This document shows positions 35,106 to 47,390 of a stretch of 64,000 nucleotides of DNA, one piece after another. The stretch's first letter is position 1, and each line of letters starts with the position of its first letter. This DNA comes from Alisma plantago-aquatica (lineage: Eukaryota > Streptophyta > Magnoliopsida > Alismatales > Alismataceae). The notes under the pieces are model-generated. The model worked only from the letters and a program-made list of their open reading frames with translations, was not told where the DNA came from and did not search any database. A program made the translations under genes and the position numbers. Location of the stretch: positions 1,614,685,711 to 1,614,749,710 of the forward strand of contig OY856409.1 in assembly GCA_963693085.1 (NCBI GenBank), in the 5' to 3' direction.

Positions 35106-37222
35106 TGTTACAACCCGTTCCTAGATTTGCTGGTTATCCTAGAGATTTAAGATAATCTGAATGCTTGTCATATTTTTGTTAGTAATATTTTTATATTATG
35201 ATTTATATTAACTTTTATAACCTTAAATATTTGTTTGGGAAACTCACAATCATAACTTAATCCTACTATAAAGATATGAGTTGGAGTAACATAGCATTAA
35301 CCCATACATGTATGCAAGAAGAGAGTTAATGACAATGGAGGAAACAATTAATAAATGATTTTTCATTTGAGAATATTATCAAAATGATATTTTAAGATTG
35401 TACATAATTATATTATGAATCCAACAAAAAAGAATGAACTAAATCAGAGTTAAAATGAGAGAGTTATGCCCCTTTTAGTAAACATATACAGAGCACCGCG
35501 ACCGCGACCGCGACCGACACCGCGACTGCGACCGACGTCGTGTCGACACCACGACCGTGACTGGGACTGTGACCAATGCTACATCGAAACCACAATCGCG
35601 GCTGACACCGCGACCAACGTTGCGTCGACACCGCGACCAACACTGCATCGACACCGCGACTGACGCCACCCAGGACAACCAATTGTAAAATGATCATATC
35701 TCGACCAATACTTATCCATTTTCAACGAAAAAAAGTGTGTTGGAACCATGATTCGATCCTCTATCATCCCACACAAATTTCTCTATGATAGGCAATCTAT
35801 AAGGCAATTTCTGGGGCAATATTTGGGGAAGAACGTGAAGAACGGTGGAAATTCAAAAGGGTTGCTATAGATTCAACATGGTAAGTAGGTTTAACCGTTG
35901 ATTCTTCCTTCTTTTCATTTCCCCTTGCTCAGAATTCCTTATCTAGAAAATTTGAGGTTTTGGTTAACCTCTAAACTTCATCTTCTACCTATAGCAGACC
36001 TTCTTTAGGGTTGAAAGGAAGAAGAAATCGTTAATTTTTTAGGGACTTTCTATGGATTCGAGATTTTCAGAGATGGGCTACATTTTTGAGGTATTTTCAC
36101 TCCTTAGGGTGAGTGGGTACTTCCTTTAAATAGTAGATTGCACAAAAATGAGTTAAATCATCAAAAATCTTTAATTGCTTAGTATGCAAGTACAAACCCT
36201 AAGTTGCCTTTTTGATCTAGCTTTTGCAAGTTGATATGAAATTGATTATTTATCTGTTGTGATGAATTTCAGATGATGAAATCATATTAGAAATGGGTAC
36301 AAACCATGTAAATGATAATTATTAAAGTATTTACAGAGGCTATAAGAGTAAATTGAAATTTAGGGTATTCGTCTATGACTAAAATTGTTGCATAATTGAA
36401 TAAAGAAGTTTGTCTAGTTGAATCTCCTTGCTTATGAATGATTGTTTTATTTGTATGCGTATTACATATATGTCAGATAAGATCTTGCATTTCATTTGAT
36501 GATATCAACGTTTTCTTGATATGCAGTAAGAGGGTGAAACCCTAAATGAATGGAAAGTTGGAGGTTTGCAATTATACATATTGATTCAATGTTATTCTTG
36601 ATGTATGATGTTTTAGTAAATGGCGTGGAAACCCTAGTTCAGTTCATTACATAGTTTCATACATATATTCGATTATATGTGAACAGTTGAGAGAAATTCT
36701 TATTATATGATGCTATTATTTATTCAATCCTTATGCGAGTTATGTGATAAGTGAATGAGGTAAATGAAACCCTAATGATAGGGTGTTCAGTGACACAAGT
36801 ATTGTGATATCAAAGTTTCTCAGTTTGAGATGTGGTGATGCTTAACATTTTAGTTGTGTAAATGGTATCAGATGGTTTATGAAATGAATAGTTTACAAAG
36901 TTGAACAAAGATATGTTGATGTGATGATTGAATTATGAATTTAAAGAGCTAATTACACATATAGATGCCCTGAACACTATAGAATCCTCATAGGATGAGG
37001 CCTGCACTGTGAGGAGGAAACAGTTTCCCGACTAGAGGTAGTGCAGATGGAGGTAAGCCAGAGTGCACTAGTAGGGTGTAGGGGTCTTGACCAATAGGGA
37101 AGACTCCGTACAATTGTGTGGTACCCAACACCAACTGGGGATGTTGGTGGTACTTATGTTACATGTTGAGTTATCACTGGTCAGTAGGTCCACAGATGCA
37201 CAATAAGCCTGAGGGCTTTGAC
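35106..37222 (+). repeat. LARD2 5' LTR, first part
   Basis: It runs from tgttacaaccc to the CACTA target site (gac, 37220-37222). It aligns with 53900-54868 and then with 60531-61660 of the 3' LTR. It includes the CGACC-rich array at 35495-35665. Confidence 0.9.
35495..35665 (+). repeat. CGACC-rich degenerate tandem array in LARD2 U3
   Basis: Degenerate copies of a unit like acaccgcgaccgac are repeated about a dozen times. It is the most GC-rich spot in an AT-rich LTR. The 3' LTR has a shorter version (about 54293-54415). The open frames seen here on both strands are products of the repeat. Confidence 0.85.
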
Positions 37223-37238
37223 CACTACTACATAAAAG
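37223..37238 (+). repeat. CACTA left terminal inverted repeat
   Basis: CACTACTACATAAAAG pairs with the right end (CACTACTACAGAAATG in reverse complement). Ten bases are identical, followed by a partly matching tail. Confidence 0.9.
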
Positions 37239-37338
37239 CCTTTTAGTTTCAGTTATTTAAGCTCTTTAGTGTCGGTTTCAAAGCGAAACCCATGTGGGCG
37301 CCGCTAAAGGGGGACACATTCGGCGTTGGTTCCCAACT

Positions 37339-37561
37339 GACGCCAAAACATTTTCCGCCACCAAAAACGCGCCAGCAAAGGGACTATAGGCATCAGTTGT
37401 TTAGTAAAAATCGACGCCCAAACTCTTCCCGCCACCAAAAATGCACCAGCAAAGGTACTATAGGCATCAGTTGTTCACTAAACAACCGACGCCAAAACTC
37501 TTCCTTCCACCAAAAATACGCCAGCAAAGGGATTATAGGCATCGGTTTTCTAAAAGAAACT
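37339..37561 (+). repeat. CACTA subterminal tandem repeat, three units of 74-75 bp
   Basis: Units start at 37339, 37413 and 37488, each with gacgcc, gccaccaaaaa (or a variant), ccagcaaagg and taggcatc. Further single motifs of the type gtcggtt run to about 37700. Subterminal repeats of this kind are the expected binding sites of the CACTA accessory protein. Confidence 0.85.
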
Positions 37562-40069
37562 GACGCCACATATGATGAAAAGACATCGATTTTTAATAGT
37601 AACCGACGTCATATCCCATGACAACACGTTCAAATAGACGTCAGTTTTAAGTGAAAACCGCCGCGGTATGTCTTTGGTGTCGGTTTTCTTCAAATAACTG
37701 ACGCCTATGTTATGATTTTTTTTTCTAATCAGTTTATAGGCCTACTATGGCTGGTCACAGGATGCAGAAACCTACAGTTCAATGGAACTAAACTGCAGGT
37801 TTACCACATCCATTGATATCAGCCAACAAGAGGCCACAAACCTACAAAATTAACATGATGGACAATATTATATATATGTGATTCACACTCATGTATAAGA
37901 ACATTTAATTCATATTATTTTTTCATCACACGCATGTAGAAACCAGTAGCAACCTGCAGTTCCATTTATTTTAGCTCTTTTCACATTCAGACACATGTAG
38001 AAACATTCATGTATTGATGATTTTCACACACAAATTACAATTCATAAAAATTCATTCACATTCACACAAAATTAATTATGAGAACAAAGTTATTCTTTAT
38101 TCATCATTGTCAACAAAATTATATTTAAAAATTCCCACTCTTTGTAGGGCTTTTGCCCAATCTTCTCTTACAACATCTAATTCATCTCTCGTATAGGGAG
38201 CATGTACATCGAAACACTTTGCACCTATGTTGAAGTCCTCAGTTTTAAAGACCTACAAAGAGAATGACGTATATACATAATTATAATAATATATAATAAG
38301 ATTCATATATTTCATATTATCTAACGAGACCATGTATAATACATGTTGTATGTTATCAATTTCCAATACAACATGTTTGATGATTAGGTCCATAAACTGC
38401 ATAACATAGTAGGCACATGCCCAACCATTGTCTTGTGTAGCACACTATAAATTGCAACATACAAAATATTCAAAAATACAAATAAGCACAATTCACATAA
38501 ATAATATATACATTGGAGTCAAGAAATTACTTTCACATTCTCCCAAATGAGTGTCAGATTTTTTTTCTTGGGGACCTTTCCTCCAGCTTTTTTGTACTCT
38601 TGTAAAGCCCTATATATGTTAATGTAACACATTAAATTGCATAATTAAATAGTAATGCAGTAACATATGTTAACAGATATAAAAACATAAAATATTTCTC
38701 ATGAGAATAATGGCCTTTTAATTGCATGTCCATATAATACATCCAACTTACTCCCTGCAGGATCTAGATAATAGACGGTGAATGTCTTGGGGACAATAAC
38801 TAATAACTCCCAATGCTTATCACTATAGGTAAGAAAGTAGAAAATTAATAACTCAATATCCACAATAAAAATGTAATTTGCTTAAGTCCAAATTACAAGC
38901 AAAGTAAACTTACTCGACATTGAATGGAGCTATTATCACCGTCTTATTACTTTTACCAAAATATTCAAAAGCATCACAACAGTATGAAGTAACTGAATAC
39001 GGGTCTATATCTACAAGACTAATCAAAGATGGAACCAAAATTCCCACATGGGAAAACCCAAAATATGTACATGTCTTGTGTAAGTGGCTGCAAAACATGT
39101 ATTATGTATGCATTAATATATAAGAAACCAGATTACCATATATAAAACAAGGTATATGGATGTATAAACCAGATTGCCGTATGCATTAATCTCACCATAT
39201 CCACAACTCTATCATAGATGTGTTCAACCATTCATAACTAAACAACTCCAAAATATCTTGTATAAATATGTTGTTTCTGAATGTTTGACCTGCATTAATA
39301 CATATCCAGAACTTCTATTACGTATGTATTAATACATATGCTAAACTTGTATAAATAGATTGCTATCGTATGATTTACCTACAACATTATCCGGAATAGT
39401 AACATTTATAGGGCAATTTGGATTATGTTCGCCGATCCATACTGCCACACTCCTACAATTAGGACCTATCGAGGCATGTAGGTCACCTGGAAGCCAACTT
39501 GGTAGTCGAGGAGGTGGAGGCTGAGATGTAGCGGGTCTCATCTTTTTGATCTATATATATAATTTCATATCAATTGACTCATATATATACACACTAACAA
39601 ATTAAAGTAATAAAAATTTATCATACAATATCAGTATAGAGGACATCCGCTCCGGGCCACAGTATCACTCCGCCTACTGCCTCACCAAGTGTTTCGGCAT
39701 CTGGGTGTGCATGAGGCAGTGCAAGATTCATCCAGCCAGGGAGTACATGTATCGGGCTCACACGTACCATGCCATCTCGTACTGGACTCCCATGAAACAT
39801 GCATCCTTTAAGGGGTGGGTAAGTTGATGCCTCTGCAACGCTATATCCTTCACTTTTTAGTCGGCATGGCTTCAGCCCCTACAAATTTACGTAAAGAATG
39901 TTTTTTTTGGTGCAAGTAGGGTGGGGTGCCTTCTTTACTATATGAAGCAAAAGATGTAGATACAGAGTATACCACCAAAAGAGAGAAAAAGAAAGAAGAA
40001 AACAAGAGGAGGTTGTAAAGCACAACCCCTCACTATAAGAGGGAAAAGAAAATTGTACAGAAACAACAA

Positions 40070-43000
40070 CTATCTATCTATCTGAACAGAATAGACATCA
40101 AAAGAACTAATCAAAAGGTAACTGTCTTTATCACATCTCGACCAAAATTTGTACACCTCCATACGATCATCTCTGAAGATTCTTCTATTCCTCTCCAGCC
40201 AAATCATGTAGACCATACATGCAGCTTGAAGCTTTACCTCTCTACTCAAGCCCAAAAGGTCATACATAGGTTCGACCCTAACCTGATGCTTCAAAAAAAA
40301 GCCCCAAACAGTCTTTGCAAACAGGCAGTCAAAAAATAGGTGAACAGTAGATTCTTCATCCTCCTCACACATGCAACACCTGGAAGCTAACTGAAACCCA
40401 ATTCTCTTCAAAAAATCTAAAGTGGGCAATCTTCCAAGAAACATCTTCCACAAGAACACAGACCATCTCCTTGGCATGCTATCGGACCAAACCCACTTAG
40501 CCCAGCAGACAGGCTGTGATTTATCCCTAGAAATGTTCCAACCATCCTTCAGCAGAAAATTATTACCCCCCTTAAACAAGATAGCATCACTAACATCAGG
40601 GGAAATCACTTGTTTTCTCAAAATCTCCAGCAGATTTTTTGAGCCCCTAAAATTTGGGATCGACCAAACAGAATCAATAATACAACTAGAAACTTTGCAG
40701 AAATTCCCTTTCCCCATTCTAACCATTAACTGGTTATCAACCAAATCAATGAGTCTATCACCGTCATTGACCCACGGGTCCAACCAAAATAGAAAAGAAT
40801 CGCCATTCCCCAAACGAAAATCAACATGATTTAAAAGAATACTTCTTTGATCAAGCATCTTTCTCCAAACCCAAGAGGCACTAGGTTTGGCATCAATAGT
40901 CCAAACAGATTCACTCTTAATGTACTTCTCGTGAACCCACTTAATCCAAAGCCCATCCTTCTTAGAAGCAACACTCCACAGATTTTTAAGCAGCCCTGCA
41001 TTGGAACAATCCACAACAGACCTAACTCCAAGGCCCCCTTCAGATTTTGGCATACAGATAAGCTTCCAGGAAACAATATGAATATGCTTCTTATCCTTCG
41101 AGTCATTCCAAATAAAATCTCTAAAAAGCTTCTCAATTTCATAAACCACAGCCTTAGGGAGAGGAAAGGCAACTGTCCAGAAGATACTATACGTTGAAAG
41201 AGTCGAAATAACCAACTCAATCCTCCCAGCTTGAGACAAAAAATGAGCTTTCCAAGAATCAAGCTTAAGTTTAATTCTATCCAGAATAGGGTTATATAAG
41301 GATCTAGTAAGTCTTCCAGTGAAAAGGGGGAGAGCAAGATATCGAACGGGCAACGAACAAATCTTGATATCCAAGATATTTGAAATATTACCTTCCTCCG
41401 CCAACTTACTAAGGAAAACCTGACTCTTCTCATTATTCAACTTCAGGCCCGAGATTCTACCAAAACTTTCCAAGATAGACTTGAGACACAAAGCATCCTT
41501 ATCATCTGCTCTCGAGAACAGCAACAAGTCATCAGCGAAGATGATATGAGAAATGGCTGTGGAACCTACATCACCCACAGGTCTGAAACTCCCATTATCT
41601 AGCTCAACTTTAATAATAGAGGAGAGACCCTGCATGGCGATAACAAACAAGAAGGGGGCCAGGGGATCACCCTGTCAAACCCCATTAGAAGCAATAAACT
41701 GATCAGTAGGGGAACCATTAACTAGAACTCTGAAATAAGCAGAGGAAAACGTTTCATTAATCCAATTAATCCAGCAGATAGGGAAGCCCATTTTTCCTAG
41801 AAGAAAAAGAATGTAGTCTCTCCTGATAGTATCAAAGGCCTTAGCTAAATCATCTTTGATGCACATAACCTTCCGGGCATGTGTGAAGGAGCTTAAGATA
41901 TCATTTTCCAACAAAATAGCTTCCCCAATCTTCCTACCATGAACAAAAGCAAATTGATTTTCATCCACAATAGACGGTAAAATGAACTTGACCCTATTCG
42001 CCATGATCTTTGTAATCACTTTATAGATAACATTACAAAGGGAGATAGGCATAAAATCCTTTAACTCTGTGGCTCCCAACTTCTTAGGAATGAGAGTAAT
42101 CATAGTACTATTACATTCATTAAGAAGTTTTCCTGAACTAAAGAAACTTTGGATAGCTCTGATAATATCATCACCAATAAGATTCCACACAGACTTAAAG
42201 AAAACAGCGTTAAAACCATTCAGTCTAGGAGATTTCTCATCTTTCATACTTCTAAAGACACCTTCAATCTCATCTCTAGTAACAACCCTTCTTAACTCAT
42301 CAAATTGAGCATTGGTAATTTTAGGCAGCTTCCATTCATCATTCCAACTAACCATGTCCTTTGCAGAATCATTAAACAACTGATCATAGAAGCTTCTGAT
42401 GGAGTCTTTAATAACAAAGGAATCATAAATGCACTTCCCATTCGAATCATGCAACATAGAAATATTATTCCTCAGCCTACGAGTTTTAATAGACGCATAG
42501 AAAAAGGAGGAATTTTTATCACCGAGCTTGAGCCATTGCACCCGGCTTTTCTGCTTAAGGAAACATTCTTCATCATTCATGTCTTTAAGAGTTTTCTCTC
42601 TAACAACAGCTAACTTATTGTGTTTATCTTCATTCTCCGGATCAACATCCACAGCAGATTGCAAATCTTTCGCTTGAGCTTCCAGCTCCCTTGCCAAAGA
42701 AAGATAATTACCCACACAAGTTCTATTCCAGTTCGTCAAAGCATCTCTCACAGCATGAAGTTTCTTATACACCCTAAACATGGGCGTTCCAGTACAAACA
42801 ACATTATTCCAAGCATCTTCCACGACCTTCTTATAGGAGGATTTAGTAGTCTAAGAGTTAATAAATCGGAAGGGAGTAGACCCATACTTCCCTCTATCAA
42901 ATCTCAAAGCAATGATCCTATGATCACTAACAACATAAGAGATCACCTCGCCCCAGTAATAAGGAAAACTAGATAGAAAATTGTCATTGCAGAACAAGCG

Positions 43001-43660
43001 GTCAATCTTGGACAAAGTGCTTTTACCTTTTTTGCTACGGCTATCCCAAGTGAAAAACTAATCTTTGGGAGAAATTTCCAACAAACCAGTCAATCTAACA
43101 GCCTCATTAAAATCATGCATGCTTCTACTAGAAGGAGAATGCTTTCCCAACCTTTCATGACTCAGCCTAACAGCATTAAAATCGCCCATAACACACCAGT
43201 TAACAGGATTAAGAACACCAATGGATTCAAGAGAATTCCACAGCCCAGCCCTATCACCATCATCATTCAGGCCATAAACAGTAGAAAGATCAAATGAAAG
43301 TTCTTGTTTATTGACTACATAATGAATCAACTGATCACTACTAAAAATCTTGACAACAGACATGTTTGGATCTATCCAAAGAATGATAATTCTCGTATAC
43401 GAATGAAACTCAGAATTATCCAAATAATTAGCTCCACTCCAGATCATATTAAAAAACCCACTTAACTTCTTCTTACTGACCCGAGATTCAAGGATAATGT
43501 AGATATCTGCCTTGCTCTCCCTAATCTCCTTCCGAATGTGAGGAATCTTATTTGCTCCTCCCCTCACATTCCAAGACATTATAGTAAAGGGACTAACCAT
43601 TTGGAGGTAGAGATGGAGCACTCCCTCCCCCATCATTCCGACGTAATCCATTCTCCCCAA
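40070..43660 (-). pseudogene. LINE1 ORF2: endonuclease and reverse transcriptase with three stops
   Basis: One continuous frame of 1,197 codons is broken by stops at 43058-43060 (TAG), 42851-42853 (TAG) and 41675-41677 (TGA in the GV-QGDP motif, where Arg is expected; a CGA-to-TGA change). The endonuclease has MSWNVRGG, ESRVS, YGLND and GDFNAV. The reverse transcriptase has KDDLAKAFD (41831-41857) and FADD (41528-41539), so the three Asp of the active site are present. The SPRLNGFN block differs from the usual PGPDGFN. The C terminus has the Cys/His pattern of zf-RVT (CCMCEEDEESTVHLFFDC). It ends shortly after, with no RNase H domain. The family enzyme nicks the target and primes reverse transcription there. 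Confidence 0.9.
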
Positions 43661-43661
43661 C

Positions 43662-44733
43662 CTAATCCTCCGGATAGCTAGCTAGAGGGAAAAACTTATT
43701 CACAGAAGCAGGAATATCTCTAGAAGTACACTTCGGAACCACCCTTGGCGGTGATTTAGATTTCCTCCTTTTTTGATCCCACACCCCATCAGGAGACGAT
43801 ACAGGAGTAACAGAAGAGGAAGAAATGATAACTGACCCTGCCCCTCCTCCACCAGAGTGCACAGACTCACTAACCTCGCCAAGAGGACTAGCAAGCACCT
43901 CAGTAACCAGCTGATCCTCCACAACATCAAAAAAGACTTCATTCTCTTCATCAACACTTTTAGTCTTCAGGACCCAGACCTTCTTCGTCGTCTTCTTTAG
44001 AGAGCCTTCCTCCACAGCTTTAGAAAAGTTGCACAGCGATGTTTCATGCCCAAACAACCCGCACGCCTGACATTTGGGAGGCTTCCATTCATATTCAAAT
44101 TCGATAGTATCACCATGACCATCATCGCTCATGATTTGCAATTCTTTTGGGAAGGTAAAATCAGAAGAGATGACCACCTGCAGACGAGCAAACTCCAACT
44201 TCTTGAACTCCGAAGTGAATTTGTCCGGCCGAAGGGGCCTTCCAAGATAAGACCCGATGATGTTGAACATCTCAGCATCCCATAATTCTAAAGGAAGCTT
44301 ATGAATCTTCAACCATATGGGAATCTTTGTAAGCTTCATCTTCTCTAGCGGCTCCCCCCGCTCCCATTTCTTGATGATAAGTGGTTTTCCTACCACGAAC
44401 CACGGACCACCATCCACTGCCATAGCAAGATCTTCGTCTCTCTCAAACATGACTATGAAGAAACCACGCCCCCTGGATCTGACTTCAATGGCCCCTTTAG
44501 CATTCTAGATCTGAGCCAGGTGCCTAGCAAGCGCCGGCCAGTGAGGTTTCAGTCCGATCACGTACCCTGCTACTGTTCGACTCCATCTTCCGAGGTTCCT
44601 TTCAGCTATGGACTTCGGATAGATCAGCTTCCCTTCCTCGAAATGGACCTCCTCCTTTCTCAGCTTAACATGACCAATACTATCTATCTTGAATAAATCT
44701 GACCATTGCTTTGGATGCTCCGCAACCGAGATG
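43662..44733 (-). pseudogene. LINE1 ORF1: DUF4283 RNA-binding protein with one stop
   Basis: The open 262-residue part (44450-43662) begins in the middle of the DUF4283 domain (DLAMAVDGGPWFVVGKPLII). The same frame runs upstream to the 5' end of the element (VAGYVIGLKPHWPAL), separated by a TAG at 44505-44507. A CX2CX4HX4C knuckle (CQACGLFGHETSLC) lies about 120 residues into the open part, followed by a Ser/Lys-rich tail. ORF1 proteins of plant L1 elements bind the element RNA. ORF2 opens 1 bp after the stop, in another frame. The true start of ORF1 is not present, in line with 5' truncation. Confidence 0.85.
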
Positions 44734-45286
44734 TACGTAAAGAATGTTATATGCATATGTACACAAACATATCATCTTGAACAGACTAGCTATTATATAT
44801 GCCATAAAAATACTTACAGAGGACGTGCTAGGTTGTGGGTCTATAGGATTCCTCCCAACCTCTGCAGTACGAGCAGTAGGAGAAGAGAGGTCCACCACAT
44901 GTACTGTATGAGTGGCAGTCTGAGACGCCTGCCACTTGTTATTACATTCATGGAGTCTTTTATCAATTACTTCCTCGACTCTCCTATCAATTAAGGAATC
45001 TACCTATACATTGATAAAAGAAATGCTAGTTTCTGATTATTGAATTCCCTTTCGCAATAACGTTCTAAAAAAAGAATAAGTTACCTCAGCTTGTGAAAGT
45101 CCCACTTTTGGGACAGGTTTGCGTTGGGATGGCCCAAAGAACACTTTGATGCCCACACCAGTGCCTGCACCCCTTACAGGTCCAGGATGCTCTGGGTTAC
45201 CCAGAGCAACTGTCAGTTCATCCCTTGTGCCCTGAGGGATGAACTTGCCTTCCTTCCTATGCTCGTGCAACTCCCGCTAATCACCA

Positions 45287-47004
45287 TCAACAAAAATTCA
45301 TAAGTAAACATAACAAAAAATTCAATAGAGTACCAATGACGCTATCACATACATTTTTCTCAACGTGCATGACATCGATACAATGCCTGACTGTCAAAGA
45401 ACTCCAATAAGGAAGATCCCAAAATATTGACTTCTTCTTGAATAAAGACTTGTCACTCCTTGTGGCCATCACACATTGTGATCTCTTACCAAATTCATTG
45501 GTAATGTCTTTCACTCTTTCTTAAACATCCTCCCCTAATATAGGTTTAGGTGCACTACGTTCCTCATTCCATCCATTGAATGCTTTGCGCAACCTACGAT
45601 ACAAATGAAATTTTGGAAGAAACCTTCAACGAGAAAGATATACAGTCTTGCCGCCGTGTTTTAGTCGTATGGAATCAGTGTTCTCTTCACATATAGGATA
45701 CACTTTAGATCCTTTGACACTATATCCAGACAAATTCCCATATGCTGGAAAGTCATTCATAGTGCAAAACAACATAGCGTGCAAACAAAATGTCTCTCTT
45801 CGTGAAGCATCATAGGTCTTCACACCTTCACCCCGGAGCTTCTTCAAGTCATCAATCATAGGTTCAAGATAAACGTCGATATCATTTCCAGGTTGTTTAG
45901 GGCCCGATATCAAAGAAGACAACATAACATACTTATTTTTCATACACAACCAGGGAGGAAGATTGTACATAACAAGCATAACTGGCCAAGTGCTATGTTG
46001 GCTGCTCAATGTCCCCTACAGATTCATCCCATCTATACAAAGCCCAAGTCTTAGATTCTTTTCCTCTTCACCGAATTCAGGGTACAATAAATCAATCTTC
46101 TTCCACTGTGGGGAATCAGACGCATGTCGTAGGATCCCATCATTTTTTTTTTAACATCTACATGCCACCTCAAATTCTTTGCATCTATAGGATTGGCAAA
46201 CAAGCATTGAAACTATGGTATTATAGGTAGATACCACATCACCTTGGAAGTAGAACCAGTTTTGGACTCCCCCGAAGTCGTCAATTTATACCTTGACGCA
46301 CCACATTTTGGACAATCTTTCAAATCCACATAGTCCTTTTGAAATAATACACAATCATTCTTGCATGTGTGTATCTTCTTGGCCTCCATTCCCATTGGGC
46401 ACAACAATTTCTTTAACTGTTATGTTGAGATCGACAACTCATTTCCTTTAGGAAGAATTTCTTTCAACAAAGACAACAATGACATGAAGCTTTTGTCGCT
46501 CCATCGATTATTCGCTTTTAGTTTATACAATCGCAACACAACGCTAAGCTTCGGAAACTTACAACCCATGTATAACGGTATCTCAACATCATGTACAATG
46601 TTTTTAAACATGGGAGGTGGATTAGTTTTGGTGTGCTCTACCCCACAACTATCCAGCATCGCATCTACGATGTCTACTGGAACTGATTTGTTCATATCTA
46701 CGTCATCGAAGGCAATTTCTTCTTCCATACAAGAAATGCTATCGACATCCACTAGTTTTAGGTTTGAAATCTCCCCATGCCAGTTCCATTCTGTATAGCC
46801 TTGTACAATCCCATTGTACATGACATGACTTCTAATTTCGTCACCAGTACTGACTTTCAAGTTGTTACCACAATGCCTACATGGACAGTAGAACCTATCT
46901 CCAGGTTGTTTCCTATGTTCCTCGGCAATTCTAATAAACTGATCAAGACCAGAAATAAACTCTGGGGTGCAACGATTGTGGATGGACATCCATGATCTAC
47001 CCAT
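45287..47004 (-). pseudogene. CACTA transposase (Tnp2 type), broken and 3'-truncated
   Basis: The first ATG of the family-like start is at 47002-47004 (MGRSWMSIHNRCTPEF), a transposase-associated domain with a Cys/His cluster (CPCRHCGNNL). After a linker comes the Transposase_21 region: KKIHTCKNDCVLF and CPKCGASRYK (46213-46407), LGLCIDGMN (about 46040), TWPVMLVMYNLPPWLC (45940-45990), GNDIDVYLEP, NDFPAYGNLSGYSVKG (about 45720) and finally VRHCIDVMHVEKNVCDSVIG (about 45350). Stops occur at 46420-46422 and 46016-46018, with a frame change between 46213 and 46130 and another near 45626. The conserved sequence that normally follows ...IGTLLN is missing: the second gene starts within 60 bp. The protein cannot be made whole. 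Confidence 0.85.
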
Positions 47005-47147
47005 TCTATTGTCAAAGAGAAAATAAGTATATATTACAAAAAGATTAGGGTCTAGGGTAAACAGATTAGAGTTTATGGTTAAAACTTTAGGGTTTATACA
47101 TGTGATGTCATTCTTATATATAATAAATGTGTACCACCTATCCCATT

Positions 47148-47336
47148 CTTGAACACCTAATCTCAATAGTAAGTGTATAATGTGTATTGGGTTTTCAAGA
47201 AAATTTCGGCAGCATTTCCTCGCTGTTCTCCAAGTACATATGTACTAGAGAACAAATGGGGAAATGCTACTGGAATTTTCTTGAAAACCAAATACACATT
47301 ATACACTTACATCCTAAGTGAGATTAGGTGTTCAAG
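47148..47336. repeat. 189-bp near-perfect inverted repeat upstream of CACTA transposase
   Basis: The outer arms of 18 bp are exact (47148-47165 with 47319-47336). The next arms (47169-47207 with 47273-47310, tail to head) pair with few mismatches. The inner agcatttcc (47211) pairs with ggaaatgct (47260), and the loop holds a further palindrome (gttctc...gagaac around agtacatatgtact). The structure lies about 144 bp upstream of the transposase ATG, so it may be in the promoter or the 5' leader. Confidence 0.85.
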
Positions 47337-47359
47337 AAAAATCCCAAACTGGGGACTAT

Positions 47360-47390
47360 CCAAGATTTACTCCTAATGAGTAAATCTTGG
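47360..47390. repeat. Second palindrome next to the hairpin
   Basis: ccaagatttactc (47360-47372) pairs with gagtaaatcttgg (47378-47390) across a 5-base loop. It is directly upstream of the larger hairpin with respect to the transposase. Confidence 0.8.

Larger units (their letters stand above)
39903..44733 (-). mobile_element. LINE1: L1-type retrotransposon in a CACTA intron
   Basis: It is flanked by a perfect 15-bp target duplication, tacgtaaagaatgtt (39888-39902 and 44734-44748). The element reads on the minus strand, and its poly(A) tail appears as a short T run at 39903-39908. ORF1 has a DUF4283 domain and zinc knuckle. ORF2 has endonuclease, reverse transcriptase and a zf-RVT domain, without RNase H. 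The 5' end begins inside ORF1-type sequence, so the copy is probably 5'-truncated. It has one in-frame stop in ORF1 and three in ORF2. Confidence 0.9.
38100..45276 (-). pseudogene. CACTA second gene: Ulp1/C48-type cysteine protease domain at C terminus
   Basis: The gene appears as exons on the minus strand with plausible GT-AG borders. 45276-45085 holds GTRDELTVALGNPEHPGPV, like the Transposase_24-type segment of plant transposons. Next come 45003-44818, then about 39880-39627, 39551-39379, and several exons from about 39060 to 38100. The last ones give the Ulp1 fold: SLVDIDPYSV and IIAPFNV, then KHWELLVIVPKTFTVYYLDPA (His and Asp), then QDNGWACAYYVMQFMDL (Cys). His, Asp and Cys of the C48 triad are all present. 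The final exon ends near 38100 with YNFVDND. LINE1 (4.8 kb) lies in the intron 44817-39881. No clear stop was seen in the Ulp1 exons, but the element's transposase is dead, so I call it non-functional with reserve. Confidence 0.65.

Noticed and set aside
35464..35776. Several overlapping frames on both strands
   Set aside because: They are produced by the CGACC-rich tandem array, and similar frames appear in the other LTR.
40422..41197. Plus-strand open frames of 116-135 residues
   Set aside because: They are antisense to LINE1 ORF2, whose reverse-transcriptase motifs are clear on the other strand.
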